This document shows positions 1-8,215 of a DNA stretch of 36,232 nucleotides, piece by piece. Numbering within the stretch: position 1 is the stretch's first letter; every line of letters begins with the position of its first letter. The translations under genes were made by a program, and so were the position numbers. The stretch is from an uncultured Clostridia bacterium (GTDB lineage: Bacteria; Bacillota; Clostridia; Oscillospirales; Ruminococcaceae). The stretch covers positions 1 through 36,232 of the forward strand of contig CANQWD010000027.1 in NCBI GenBank assembly GCA_947627465.1. The letters are read 5' to 3'. The notes beneath the pieces are model-generated. The model had not been told where the DNA came from. It searched no databases and worked only from the letters and a program-made list of their open reading frames with translations.

Positions 1-933
1 GTCCAGAAAGCCCTCGGAGTTCACTTTAGAGAGCACCGCAAGACCGCCCGCGCAGCTTATGGGATTTCCTCCGAACGTCGAGCCGTGAGTTCCGGGTGTG
101 AGCACTTCGGCGCACTTCTTGCCCGCCAAGCAAACGCCGATAGGAACGCCGCCCGCCAAGCCTTTAGCAAGTGTTGTAAGATCGGCTTTTTTCTTGTAAT
201 GCTCTCCGCAGAGGAATTTTCCCGTTCTTCCGACGCCCGTTTGAACCTCGTCCGCTATCGTCAGCACGTCTTTTTCTTTACAGAGCTTAAATATCTCGTT
301 CACAAATTTTTTGTCGAGAGCCATAACGCCGCCCTCGCCTTGAATATATTCAAACATAACGGCGCATACGGTATCATCTAGCTTCGCGCGCAGATCTTCT
401 ATGTTGTTTGCTTCAACGTTGATAAAGCCGTCCACAAAAGGGAAGAAGTAGTTGTGGAAAACGTCCTGTCCCGTAGCCGACAGCGTACAAAGCGTTCTGC
501 CGTGGAAAGAGTTTACAAGCGTTATAATGTTATGGCGACCCTTGCCGTATTTGTCAAAGCTGTATTTGCGGGCGATTTTAATAGCACACTCGTTAGCTTC
601 AGCGCCCGAATTTCCGAAAAACATAGCGTCGTAGCCCGTTGTTTTGCAGAGTTCTTTAGCGAAATCCGCCTGAACCTTAGTGTAATAGTAATTGGATGTA
701 TGCTGAATTTTATGCGCTTGATCGCATATCGCGTTCACCCAGTCCTCGTTGCAGTAGCCCAGCGAGTTTGTGCCGATGCCCGAGCCGAAATCTATGTATT
801 CCTTGCCCGAATCGTCAACGGCTGTTTCGTGTTCGCCCTTGTTCAAAACAACATCGTATCTGCCGTAGGAATGCATTACGAATTTATTAAATTGTTCTAT
901 TGTTTCATTTTTATTTGGTATTTTTGAAAGCAT
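1..933 (-). CDS. argD: Acetylornithine aminotransferase ArgD (C-terminus beyond window)
   Basis: PLP-dependent aminotransferase converting N-acetylglutamate semialdehyde to N-acetylornithine in arginine synthesis (cytosolic). I translated 311 codons from an ATG at 933 preceded by GAGGTG at 6-nt spacing; the frame stays open to position 1, so about the last quarter (family length about 390-400) lies outside. Class-III aminotransferase marks are visible: FFGNSGAEANE near residues 105-115, SFHGRT near 142-147, the cofactor-binding IADEVQTGVGRTG at 226-238, and the Schiff-base lysine in TTLAKGLAGGVP (Lys257). It lies 10 nt downstream of argB and is the last arg gene seen in this leftward operon. 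A related omega-aminotransferase could look similar, but the arg context decides the call. Confidence 0.95.
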   Translation of the reverse strand, partial: MLSKIPNKNETIEQFNKFVMHSYGRYDVVLNKGEHETAVDDSGKEYIDFGSGIGTNSLGYCNEDWVNAICDQAHKIQHTSNYYYTKVQADFAKELCKTTGYDAMFFGNSGAEANECAIKIARKYSFDKYGKGRHNIITLVNSFHGRTLCTLSATGQDVFHNYFFPFVDGFINVEANNIEDLRAKLDDTVCAVMFEYIQGEGGVMALDKKFVNEIFKLCKEKDVLTIADEVQTGVGRTGKFLCGEHYKKKADLTTLAKGLAGGVPIGVCLAGKKCAEVLTPGTHGSTFGGNPISCAGGLAVLSKVNSEGFLD

Positions 934-943
934 TTTATTCACC

Positions 944-1798
944 TCATGCAACTATCATTGTTCCCGCGCCCAAATCGGTGAGCAGCTCTATTAAAATCGA
1001 GTGCGGCATACGTCCGTCTATTATATTTGCCTGACTTACTCCGCGGCGCACCGCTTCAACGCAGCAGTCGATTTTCGGAATCATACCGCCCGAAATTACG
1101 CCTTGTTTTTTAAGATACGGTACTTCGGATACTCCCATCTCACGGATAAGCGTGCTCTCATCATCCTTATTCTCCAAAAGACCTTTGATATCGGTAAGAA
1201 GAATAAGATTAAGCGCCTTTATTTCCGCGGCAATACGCGCCGCCGCGGTATCGGCGTTGATGTTGTAAACGGTGCCGTCTTTTCCTCTGCCGACCGTTGA
1301 AATTACGGGAATGTAACCGCAGTCAAGCGAGTTTTGGATTATTTCGGGGTGAACGGCTGTTATCTCGCCTACATAACCCATATCGGGATTAAGCTGCTCC
1401 GCCTCGATTAAATTTCCGTCAATTCCGCACAATCCGACAGCTTTTCCACCGTGTGTTTCGAGCAGCGAAACAAGACTTTTATTCACCTTACCCGCGAGAA
1501 CCATTTGAACTATGTCTATGGTTTCCTCATCGGTGTAGCGCAATCCGTTAATAAACTGGCTCTTTTTTCCGACTTTATCCAGCATATCGTTAATTTCGGG
1601 ACCGCCGCCGTGCACCAGCACGACTTTTATCCCGACGGTAGTCAGCATTACGATATCGCGCATTACGGCTTGCTTCAAGTCCTCGTTAGTCATCGCGTTG
1701 CCGCCGTACTTTATCACGACTACCTTGTTGTTGTATTTTTGAAGATAGGGCAGAGCCTCTATCATCACGTTTGCTCTTACGTCATAATCTATCTGCAT
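944..1798 (-). CDS. argB: Acetylglutamate kinase ArgB
   Basis: Phosphorylates N-acetylglutamate, the second step of arginine synthesis. The 284-residue product has the amino-acid-kinase fold signatures: VVIKYGGNAM near residues 26-35, VLVHGGGPEIN near 60-70, and the C-terminal nucleotide site with GGMIPKI. An N-terminal helix of about 20 residues precedes the KYGG strand. In the family such an extension (as in the Thermotoga enzyme) goes with hexamer formation and arginine feedback inhibition, so allosteric control by arginine is inferred. ATG at 1798 has GAGGTG at 7-nt spacing. The start lies 17 nt inside the upstream small gene, suggesting translational coupling. Followed by argD after 10 nt. 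Confidence 0.96.
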   Translation of the reverse strand: MQIDYDVRANVMIEALPYLQKYNNKVVVIKYGGNAMTNEDLKQAVMRDIVMLTTVGIKVVLVHGGGPEINDMLDKVGKKSQFINGLRYTDEETIDIVQMVLAGKVNKSLVSLLETHGGKAVGLCGIDGNLIEAEQLNPDMGYVGEITAVHPEIIQNSLDCGYIPVISTVGRGKDGTVYNINADTAAARIAAEIKALNLILLTDIKGLLENKDDESTLIREMGVSEVPYLKKQGVISGGMIPKIDCCVEAVRRGVSQANIIDGRMPHSILIELLTDLGAGTMIVA

Positions 1799-2105
1799 TT
1801 TTCTGCACCTCTGTTATTTCTTTTATGAAGTTCATATTGTCGTCGACGATGCCGACAGTAAAACCTACCGGACTTTCTTTGAGCAGACGACATACGTCTA
1901 TTGCGTCATTCTCTTCCGAACCGCTTGTGAAATAGCAGTCATAGCGGTCTGGCAAATCATTTGGAAAATCCATACAATCGAATTTCAGTGAGGGTATTTT
2001 TATAATTAACCAATCTTCGATACACATATTTTTCGTAAAATCGCGCTCTAAAAGAGCACAAACGTCGTCCGACGGATTTTTTGAAAAAAAGCTGACTTTT
2101 ATCAT
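1782..2105 (-). CDS. Hypothetical small protein between argJ and argB
   Basis: A 107-residue protein I do not recognise, beginning MIKVSFFSKNPSDD and ending in a charged tail. No membrane segment or signal peptide is seen. Four cysteines are scattered without a metal-binding spacing. An in-frame ATG at 2162 would add 19 residues but overlaps the upstream gene by 55 nt; the ATG at 2105 is preferred because it falls 2 nt after that gene's stop. No clear ribosome binding site precedes it, which fits coupled translation. Its 3' end overlaps argB by 17 nt. The region SFFSKNPSDDVCALLERD followed by YDCYFTSG could be a small alpha/beta domain, but function cannot be assigned. Possibly an immunity-type or accessory gene carried in the arg operon. 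Confidence 0.7.
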   Translation of the reverse strand: MIKVSFFSKNPSDDVCALLERDFTKNMCIEDWLIIKIPSLKFDCMDFPNDLPDRYDCYFTSGSEENDAIDVCRLLKESPVGFTVGIVDDNMNFIKEITEVQKNADRL

Positions 2106-2107
2106 TT

Positions 2108-2626
2108 TTACGCCAATTCGATATTCACAAAATCCTTTAGCACCTTGCCGCTTTTCGCGCATTTTAAGTTGATAACCACCCAGCTCCAGATATTAACGCG
2201 GTCGTCGGGAGTAAAATTCATTCCCTCGGGCGGGTCGTCGACGACTTCTTCGATGAATTGCTCCTCGTCGTCAAACTCGATAGATATTTCAACTTCAAAA
2301 TCGTGTTCTTCACCCGCAACTGCGGTAACGAGCTTTTCTTCGGGAACAGAAACGCCGTCCTTACAGATAAACCCGTCATAGCCGTGCTTTGAGTAGTCGA
2401 ACAGTTCCCATTCCTTGCCGCAGTCACAGCAAACGGCTTTGACAACGCAAGCGTACCTGTTTTCGTCCATTGCCCGAGTCCCAATGATATGCGGTGGATA
2501 AATGTCGCCGAAATACTTGATACCAAATTTTTCGCATCCGCATTCGCAGACGATTATTCCGCTCATAGTACCGCGGTCGTCAAATTCGGTCACGCGCAGT
2601 ATTTTTTCAAGATGTTTGGGTTTCAT
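2108..2626 (-). CDS. Hypothetical protein with paired CxC / CCxC cysteines
   Basis: A 172-residue soluble acidic protein that I do not recognise. The N-terminal third carries cysteine clusters CECGC (near residue 27) and CCDCG (near 66), which together could bind one zinc ion as a ribbon or knuckle. The C-terminal half is very acidic (EISIEFDDEEQF) and ends in KSGKVLKDFVNIELA. ATG at 2626 has AGGAG at about 6-nt spacing, a good site. It lies 9 nt after argJ and 2 nt before the next small gene, so it is co-transcribed with the arginine genes although nothing in it suggests an arginine enzyme. Function unknown. Confidence 0.75.
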   Translation of the reverse strand: MKPKHLEKILRVTEFDDRGTMSGIIVCECGCEKFGIKYFGDIYPPHIIGTRAMDENRYACVVKAVCCDCGKEWELFDYSKHGYDGFICKDGVSVPEEKLVTAVAGEEHDFEVEISIEFDDEEQFIEEVVDDPPEGMNFTPDDRVNIWSWVVINLKCAKSGKVLKDFVNIELA

Positions 2627-2635
2627 ATCCGCTCC

Positions 2636-3871
2636 TTATGATCTGTACTCCGCGTTGATCTTAACGTAATCGAACGTCAGATCGCAGCCCCAAGCAACAG
2701 CGTTTTCATGACCGCAATGCAGGTCAACGAGAATTTTTATCTCTTCTTCGGATAGAATTTCTTTCGCGACAGCCTCGTCAAAACTGATCCCCGCGCCGTC
2801 TACGCATACTGTCATTTTGCCTTTTGCGCTCGCAAGTTCAACGGAAGTCTTGTTTATCTCAAAATCACCCTCCGCGTAGCCGATAGCACAAAGAATTCGT
2901 CCCCAGTTCGCGTCCGCCGCGAAAAGCGCCGCCTTTACAAGGCTCGACGAAATAACGGATTTCGCAACCGAACGCGCAATATCTTCGGTCGGCGCGTTGT
3001 TTACGATACATTCTATAAGTTTAGTCGCGCCCTCGCCGTCGCGTGCCGTCTCGCGCGCAAGGTTCATCATAACCGCGTAAAGCGCGTTCTCGAAAAGCTC
3101 GTAATTCTTATCTTCGCAGATGATCTCGGGATTTTTCGCAAGCCCCGAACTCATCAAGAAAAGACTGTCGTTTGTGGAAGTATCTCCGTCCACGCTTACC
3201 ATATTGTAAGTCAAACGGTTGACTTTGCGGAGCGCCTTGTCAAGCAGCTCCTGAGCGATAGCAACGTCTGTGGTTATAAAACCGAGCATTGTCGCCATAT
3301 TGGGATTTATCATTCCGCTGCCCTTTGACATTCCGCCGACGTGACATTTTCTGCCGTCTATCTCAAATTCTACCGCAACTTCCTTTTTGCGGGTGTCTGT
3401 CGTCATAATTGCTTCGACCGCGTCGCCGCTGTGCTTTTTTGAGAGTGACTTCGCAAGAGTCGGTATCATAATCCTGATAGGTTTGATATCGAGCTTCTGC
3501 CCGATAACTCCCGTAGAAGCCACAAGAATATCGCTTTCGTCAATGTCAAGCGCTTCAGACGTAAGAGCGCACATTTCGTTGGCTATCTCAACGCCATCGG
3601 GATTGCAAGTGTTGGCGTTGCCGCTGTTTACGATTATCGCCTGAGCGTAACCGTCCTTTAAGTGCTCCTTTGAAACGATTATCGGAGCGCCCTTTACCTT
3701 GTTTTGCGTGAACAGCGCCGCCGTTTTGCAGCGTTCCGCGCAGTAAATCATAGCGAGGTCGCGCTTGGTGACGTTGCCCGCCTTGATGCCCGCGATAACG
3801 CCGCCCGCTGTAAACCCTTCTGCGGCGCAAACGCCGCCATCCACGAATTCATAACCTTTAAATTTAACCAT
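2636..3871 (-). CDS. argJ: Glutamate N-acetyltransferase / ornithine acetyltransferase ArgJ
   Basis: Recycles the acetyl group from N-acetylornithine to glutamate; the bifunctional form can also make N-acetylglutamate from acetyl-CoA. At 411 residues it is full length. Seen: the N-terminal GFTAGGVIAGIK, the oxyanion region STGVIG near residues 119-124, and the autoproteolysis site NMATMLGF, where cleavage between Ala193 and Thr194 would yield alpha and beta chains with Thr194 as nucleophile. No argA homologue is visible in the window, so this enzyme probably supports the cyclic pathway (inference). ATG at 3871 has AGAGG upstream. Placed between the MmcQ-like gene (33-nt gap) and the unknown cysteine-rich gene. 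Confidence 0.96.
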   Translation of the reverse strand: MVKFKGYEFVDGGVCAAEGFTAGGVIAGIKAGNVTKRDLAMIYCAERCKTAALFTQNKVKGAPIIVSKEHLKDGYAQAIIVNSGNANTCNPDGVEIANEMCALTSEALDIDESDILVASTGVIGQKLDIKPIRIMIPTLAKSLSKKHSGDAVEAIMTTDTRKKEVAVEFEIDGRKCHVGGMSKGSGMINPNMATMLGFITTDVAIAQELLDKALRKVNRLTYNMVSVDGDTSTNDSLFLMSSGLAKNPEIICEDKNYELFENALYAVMMNLARETARDGEGATKLIECIVNNAPTEDIARSVAKSVISSSLVKAALFAADANWGRILCAIGYAEGDFEINKTSVELASAKGKMTVCVDGAGISFDEAVAKEILSEEEIKILVDLHCGHENAVAWGCDLTFDYVKINAEYRS

Positions 3872-3904
3872 TTTGTAAACCTCTCTAAATCAAAATCGGA
3901 AAAG

Positions 3905-4273
3905 TTACTCGTTTTCCAATTCTTTTTGAACCTTTTTAGTCAGCTTGCTCACAACATATTCGTATGAACCGTCTATCATACGGAATATTTCCTCGTCGGG
4001 AACACTGCCGTTCAGATTTACCGTATTAAAATACGGCTGCTGAACGGGCGGGCAATGATAACCTCGCTTTACATCGCCGGGGTACGTTTTGCGGTAAAAG
4101 TCTCCCGTAAGCGCGTCGCCGTTAAATGTGAACATCGGCTCTCCGTTCAGACAAAAAAGCTGCGCGAATATTCGCTTTTTGACTTTAACAACTATCGACT
4201 TGTCACCGAAAGGACAGTCTTGATACGCGCCCTTTTTCGCGAGACAGTACTCCAATATTTCTTTGTGCGACAT
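3905..4273 (-). CDS. MmcQ/YjbR family protein
   Basis: A 122-residue protein matching the MmcQ/YjbR family: opening helix with KEILEYCLAKKGAYQDCPFGD, then VKVKKRIFAQLF, YHCPPVQQPYFNTVNLNG and a C-terminal YEYVVSKLTKKVQ. Members adopt a CyaY-like (double-wing) fold and are often annotated as DNA-binding, but their biochemical role is poorly defined. Its ATG shares one base with the argC stop codon (TAATG), a tight coupling within the arginine operon, while argJ follows after 33 nt. Why such a gene sits here is unknown; a regulatory or housekeeping passenger are both possible. Confidence 0.85.
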   Translation of the reverse strand: MSHKEILEYCLAKKGAYQDCPFGDKSIVVKVKKRIFAQLFCLNGEPMFTFNGDALTGDFYRKTYPGDVKRGYHCPPVQQPYFNTVNLNGSVPDEEIFRMIDGSYEYVVSKLTKKVQKELENE

Positions 4274-5205
4274 TATATCAAGCCCGATTTCTCGTCAATG
4301 CCCATCATAATGTTAAGGCATTGAACCGCCGCGCCGCTTGCGCCCTTGCCGAGGTTGTCGAGCCGCGAATTGATGATAAGCCGCTCATCATTGCCGTTTA
4401 CGAATATTTCCATAAAATTCGTACCGCTAAGGTTATTCGCGCCGATAAAGCCGTCCTGCGGCTCGTCCTCGGGCTTGACCATTACGAAAAAGCTGTCGGC
4501 ATAGTATTCCGTTAATTCTTTGCGAATATCGTCCGCGCTGTATTTTTTTGTAAGCAAACGCGTATGAAGCGGCAGCGATACCACCATTCCGCTGAAGTAA
4601 TCGCACACCAGCGGATTGAACGTCGGCGCGTATTCCAAACCGCATATCTTCTGCATTTCGGGAAGATGTTTGTGCTGTTGAGTAAGCGCGTATTGCCGAG
4701 GACTGTCGAAATCGGCGGGTCTGTCTGCGCTTTCGTAGACCGCGATAGCTTTCTTTCCCGCGCCGCTGTAACCCGAAACCGCGTGAGCCGAAACGGGATA
4801 ATCTTTAGGTAATATTCCCAATTTCACAAGCGGATAAACCATTGAAATAAATCCGCTGGCGTAGCACCCCGGAACGGCAACTCTGTTGCTTTTCGCTATC
4901 TTTTCGCGAAAATCCTTACCCAGTTCGGGAAAGCCGTAAGCCCAATCGGGATTTGTTCTGTGCGCCGTGGAAGCGTCGATAATTCGGACTTTGTCGTCCG
5001 CCATTGCGACGGCTTCTCTTGAAGCCGCGTCGGGTAGGCAAAGAAACGTAAAATCGGATGAGTTTATCATCTTTTTTCTCTCATCGTTATCTTTTCGCTT
5101 GTCCTCGTCAATTCGGAGAAGCTCGATGTCGTTTCTGTTTTTGAAACGTTCGAGAATTTTCAAGCCCGTTGTGCCCTCTTGTCCGTCTATATATACTTTA
5201 AACAT
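4273..5205 (-). CDS. argC: N-acetyl-gamma-glutamyl-phosphate reductase ArgC, type 2
   Basis: NADPH-dependent reduction of N-acetylglutamyl phosphate to the semialdehyde. The N-terminus FKVYIDGQEGTTGLKI is the Rossmann turn typical of the short type-2 AGPR family, and the catalytic cysteine is in VPGCYASGF (Cys114). Later blocks SAHAVSGYSGAGKKA and HKHLPEM are also present. Length 310 residues, as in type 2; the type-1 enzyme common in Bacilli is about 345. The open frame can begin at a GTG at 5214, but ATG at 5205, with GGGTG upstream and matching the family start, is chosen. It overlaps the argH end by 8 nt, and its stop overlaps the next start by 1 nt. Confidence 0.94.
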   Translation of the reverse strand: MFKVYIDGQEGTTGLKILERFKNRNDIELLRIDEDKRKDNDERKKMINSSDFTFLCLPDAASREAVAMADDKVRIIDASTAHRTNPDWAYGFPELGKDFREKIAKSNRVAVPGCYASGFISMVYPLVKLGILPKDYPVSAHAVSGYSGAGKKAIAVYESADRPADFDSPRQYALTQQHKHLPEMQKICGLEYAPTFNPLVCDYFSGMVVSLPLHTRLLTKKYSADDIRKELTEYYADSFFVMVKPEDEPQDGFIGANNLSGTNFMEIFVNGNDERLIINSRLDNLGKGASGAAVQCLNIMMGIDEKSGLI

Positions 5206-6583
5206 AAATTTCACCCAGTTTCTTTTCCGTAATTTCTATCTGCGCCAAAACGCTTTCGGGCGAGGGACCGCCGAAAGATTTGCGCTCTTTAACGCAGGTC
5301 ACAAGATTTATCGCCTTGTAAACGTCCTCGTCGAAAAGCTCGCTTGCCGCTTTGTAATCGTCGAGCGGAAGTTCCTCGAGAGTTGTGTTCTTATTAATGC
5401 AATGAGCGACTAAGCCGCCCGTTATCTTGTACGCCGTTCTGAACGGCATACCTTTCTTGACGAGATAGTCCGCGCAGTCCGTGGCGTTAATAAAACCTTT
5501 CGCCGCCGCTTTCCGCATATTATCTTTGAGAACTTTCATAGTATTGAGCATTGGAATAAACGTCACCAAACAGAGCTTGATATTGTCCACCGCGTCGAAA
5601 ATCGCTTCCTTGTCCTCTTGCATATCCTTGTTGTAGGCAAGCGGAAGTCCTTTCATCATTGTGAGCAGCGTCATATTGTCGCCGATAACCCGCGCGGTCT
5701 TTCCGCGGATAAGCTCCGTAACGTCGGGGTTTTTCTTTTGCGGCATTATCGAAGAACCGGTTGAGAACGCGTCGTCAAGTTCGATAAACTTAAACTCCCA
5801 CGAGCACCACATAATAATTTCCTCGGAGAACCGCGACAAATGCATCATGCAAATGGAAATTGCGCTTGCGAGTTCTATACAGAAATCGCGGTCGGAAACA
5901 CCGTCCAAGGAATTAGCCATAGGTTCGCGCATTTCCAAAAGGGAAGAGGAACGCTGTCTGTCAATGTTATAGGTAGTTCCCGCCAAAGCGCAGCTTCCGA
6001 GCGGGCAGACGTTCATACGCTTTTCGGTATCGTTCAGCCGCTCGATATCGCGCAGCAGCATTTGCGCGTAAGCCATCAGATGATGACCGAACGTAATGGG
6101 CTGCGCTCTCTGCAAATGCGTGTAGCCCGGCATGATCGTGTCGGCATGTTCCTTTGCTATCTTGCAGAGCGTGTCTATTAACTCTTTTATCAGCTTTTTT
6201 ATTTCTTTTATCTCATCGCGGAGATACAAACGAATGTCGAGCGCTACTTGGTCGTTGCGGGAACGCGAGGTGTGAAGCCGCTTTCCCACGTCTCCGAGAC
6301 GTTTGGTAAGCTCCGCTTCGATAAACATGTGAATATCCTCGGCATTGGGGTCGAATACAAGAGCACCGCTTTCGATATCGGCGAGTATCTCTTTAAGACC
6401 GCCGATAAGCGTTAAACTGTCCTCCATAGAAATTATGCCCTGTTCGCCGAGCATAGTCGCGTGCGCGATACTGCCCGCGATATCCTGTTTGTACATTCTC
6501 GCGTCAAACGCTATCGACGAGTTGAACGCGTTTACTTTGCTGTCAACTTCCTTGGAAAATCTTCCAGCCCACATCATTGCCAT
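5198..6583 (-). CDS. argH: Argininosuccinate lyase ArgH
   Basis: Cleaves argininosuccinate to arginine and fumarate, the last step of the pathway. The 461-residue length is normal for the fumarase/aspartase superfamily. Seen: the N-terminal MWAGRFSKEVD, the substrate loop HTSRSRNDQVALD near residues 106-118, TIMPGYTHLQRAQP near 154-167, and the family signature GSSIMPQKKNPD near 278-289, whose first serine region holds the catalytic base. ATG at 6583 follows AAAGGAAAG. Downstream argC overlaps it by 8 nt; upstream lies the last DUF3592 gene after an 18-nt gap, so the membrane-protein trio appears to be on the same transcript. Confidence 0.97.
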   Translation of the reverse strand: MAMMWAGRFSKEVDSKVNAFNSSIAFDARMYKQDIAGSIAHATMLGEQGIISMEDSLTLIGGLKEILADIESGALVFDPNAEDIHMFIEAELTKRLGDVGKRLHTSRSRNDQVALDIRLYLRDEIKEIKKLIKELIDTLCKIAKEHADTIMPGYTHLQRAQPITFGHHLMAYAQMLLRDIERLNDTEKRMNVCPLGSCALAGTTYNIDRQRSSSLLEMREPMANSLDGVSDRDFCIELASAISICMMHLSRFSEEIIMWCSWEFKFIELDDAFSTGSSIMPQKKNPDVTELIRGKTARVIGDNMTLLTMMKGLPLAYNKDMQEDKEAIFDAVDNIKLCLVTFIPMLNTMKVLKDNMRKAAAKGFINATDCADYLVKKGMPFRTAYKITGGLVAHCINKNTTLEELPLDDYKAASELFDEDVYKAINLVTCVKERKSFGGPSPESVLAQIEITEKKLGEIYV

Positions 6584-6601
6584 AGTTATCTTTCCTTTCT
6601 T

Positions 6602-7072
6602 TTACGGATCGCCGTTTATGTAGCCGAACGCGGATATTATCGAGTCGGCGAGCATTATCAGAATGCTGATAACGATATTCACGATAACGTTTTTCATTTG
6701 GTAGTTTTCGCCGAATTTATCGTTAAATTCTTCTATATAAGCCTGCTCGGGGTCGTCGCCGTCGCAGAGAAGCGTAAGCTTTTGCCCAATGCGCAGAGCC
6801 TGTTTGTTTACCAGAATAAAGTCTTTGTAGAATTTTTGATACCCGACCTCGTAGTAGAGTTTAACGTCGTATTCCGTGTCCAATTTGTCCAGCGGCTTTG
6901 TTTGTATCGCGATTATTTCCGCTTCCACGCTTATCGCGTTATAACTGTTTCGGGCGCGCTTTATTTCGTTAATGCGCTTTATCATCGGGCACAGTCTTTT
7001 TATCGCGCTTATCAGATCAAGCAAAGCGCCGAGAAACACGCCGAGCAAAACTATTCTTAGAATAGGCGACAT
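6602..7072 (-). CDS. DUF3592-family membrane protein, copy 3
   Basis: A 156-residue protein of the DUF3592 type: an N-terminal hydrophobic segment (ILRIVLLGVFLGALLDLISAI), a central beta-rich soluble domain with the family-like turn LLCDGDDPEQAYIE, and a C-terminal membrane segment (IVNIVISILIMLADSII). The frame extends to a TTG at 7093, but ATG at 7072 with GGAGG at 6-nt spacing is chosen. The initiation stretch GAGGTGCGTTATG is identical to that of the next gene upstream. Predicted to sit in the cytoplasmic membrane with both ends anchored. Function of DUF3592 is unknown; here three paralogues separate argG from argH. Confidence 0.85.
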   Translation of the reverse strand: MSPILRIVLLGVFLGALLDLISAIKRLCPMIKRINEIKRARNSYNAISVEAEIIAIQTKPLDKLDTEYDVKLYYEVGYQKFYKDFILVNKQALRIGQKLTLLCDGDDPEQAYIEEFNDKFGENYQMKNVIVNIVISILIMLADSIISAFGYINGDP

Positions 7073-7089
7073 AACGCACCTCCAACATG

Positions 7090-7578
7090 TCAATCGTCCG
7101 GCAAACCGTATTCACATAAACCGTAAAACACCGCCAAAACAATTACGAAAAATACCAAAACGCCGATGAAGATACGCACCCAAAATCCCGCAGTGCCTTT
7201 GCTTTCGCGATTGTCGGCAGTCATTATAACGGACGGGTCGCCACGGCTGTAAATAACGTCGATTTTTTCCCCGACGCGCGCGGTCGGCTCTTTCACAAGA
7301 AAGACGTCAGCGTGTTCAACTCCGCGAAACTCTTTTTCAGCGCGGTATTGAACCCGTATCACATAGAGCTTGCCAATATCCAATTTAAGTCCGCTTAAAT
7401 TGCGTGTTTCTACGTCGATGATTTCCGCAGTCGTTTGAACAAGGTCGGAACGCTCTTTGAGACGGTTTATATTGTGCGCTTGACGAATAAACGGCTTTAG
7501 GTTTTTAAAGTGCATAAAGCAGTAAGCCAATGTCACGGCAATCGTCAAGAAAAGCGCAGCGTATTCGTCAAATCCCAT
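7090..7578 (-). CDS. DUF3592-family membrane protein, copy 2
   Basis: A 162-residue paralogue of its two neighbours: N-terminal membrane segment (YAALFLTIAVTLAYCFMHF), central domain with TTAEIIDVETRNL, the turn IDVIYSRGDPSVIM near residue 110, and a C-terminal membrane segment (IFIGVLVFFVIVLAVFYGL). ATG at 7578 is preceded by AGAGGTGCG. The stop lies 17 nt before the start of copy 3. The central pattern of a parameter-like D-P turn preceded by V-x-I/V-x-Y/C is shared by all three copies, supporting a common fold despite low overall identity. No enzyme motif is visible. Confidence 0.85.
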   Translation of the reverse strand: MGFDEYAALFLTIAVTLAYCFMHFKNLKPFIRQAHNINRLKERSDLVQTTAEIIDVETRNLSGLKLDIGKLYVIRVQYRAEKEFRGVEHADVFLVKEPTARVGEKIDVIYSRGDPSVIMTADNRESKGTAGFWVRIFIGVLVFFVIVLAVFYGLCEYGLPDD

Positions 7579-7660
7579 AACGCACCTCTAAATAAGCATA
7601 AGCGGGCGAAAAAACTCACGCCGAATTCGTACAGTTTGTAAAGATATGTAACCGTTTATA

Positions 7661-8134
7661 TCATATCAAATTGAAATTAAGTCCCGCGACAAAGAACACC
7701 ACAAGCGCGACTATCAGCGCACAGCAAATGTATGCTATATCGTAATTTCGCAGCATTTTCAAGGTTTCTTGTTCTTTATTGCCCTTTAATATAGCCATGT
7801 TGGGATCGTTTTGATCATAAATAATCGTCACTTTTGATCCGACCGATATATTGGCTATGGTATTTGGCGGATAGTACAGACTGAGTTCTTTTGAATATTC
7901 CGTTCCGTTCACAGCGTATGACAGCATAAGCAAAAACTCTTTATCCCTTGACCGTGACATATTTCTGAAAGCGGCTGCCTTAACTTCCGCTTCTACTTCT
8001 GCCATATCGGAAAAGCTCCGTACTTGCATAACCTTTTTCAGCTTCTGACTCAATTTAACGATATCAACGATCAGCAGAACTATGAAAACAGTCAGCGCAG
8101 TATAAACGATCGCGGAAAAAACAATATTCAGCAT
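7661..8134 (-). CDS. DUF3592-family membrane protein, copy 1
   Basis: A 157-residue member of the same family and the first of the three after argG. The N-terminal membrane segment is IVYTALTVFIVLLIVDIVKL; the central domain has AEVEAEVKAAAFRN and the family turn VTIIYDQNDPNMAILKG near residue 110; the C-terminal segment is IAYICCALIVALVVFFVAGL. ATG at 8134 follows a run of six G. It is 81 nt downstream of argG and 82 nt upstream of copy 2, looser spacing than the rest of the operon, so an internal promoter or RNA processing is possible. Function unknown. Confidence 0.85.
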   Translation of the reverse strand: MLNIVFSAIVYTALTVFIVLLIVDIVKLSQKLKKVMQVRSFSDMAEVEAEVKAAAFRNMSRSRDKEFLLMLSYAVNGTEYSKELSLYYPPNTIANISVGSKVTIIYDQNDPNMAILKGNKEQETLKMLRNYDIAYICCALIVALVVFFVAGLNFNLI

Positions 8135-8176
8135 AGAACCCCCCTATTTTAAAACAGAACCGCTATAAATATTGAA

Positions 8177-8196
8177 GCGGGAAAGCCGATTCCCGC
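8177..8196 (-). promoter_or_regulatory. Hairpin between argG and the DUF3592 genes
   Basis: Perfect 7-bp stem GCGGGAA / TTCCCGC with a 6-nt loop, 20 nt after the argG stop on the minus strand. No U-run follows, so it is more likely a transcript-stabilising or processing hairpin, or a partial terminator, than a full stop. Confidence 0.4.
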
Positions 8197-8215
8197 CCCA
8201 ACTTGCTTATTTCAA

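Noticed and set aside
454-927. 157-codon frame opposite the argD N-terminus
   Set aside because: Shadow of argD, whose translation matches the aminotransferase family throughout.
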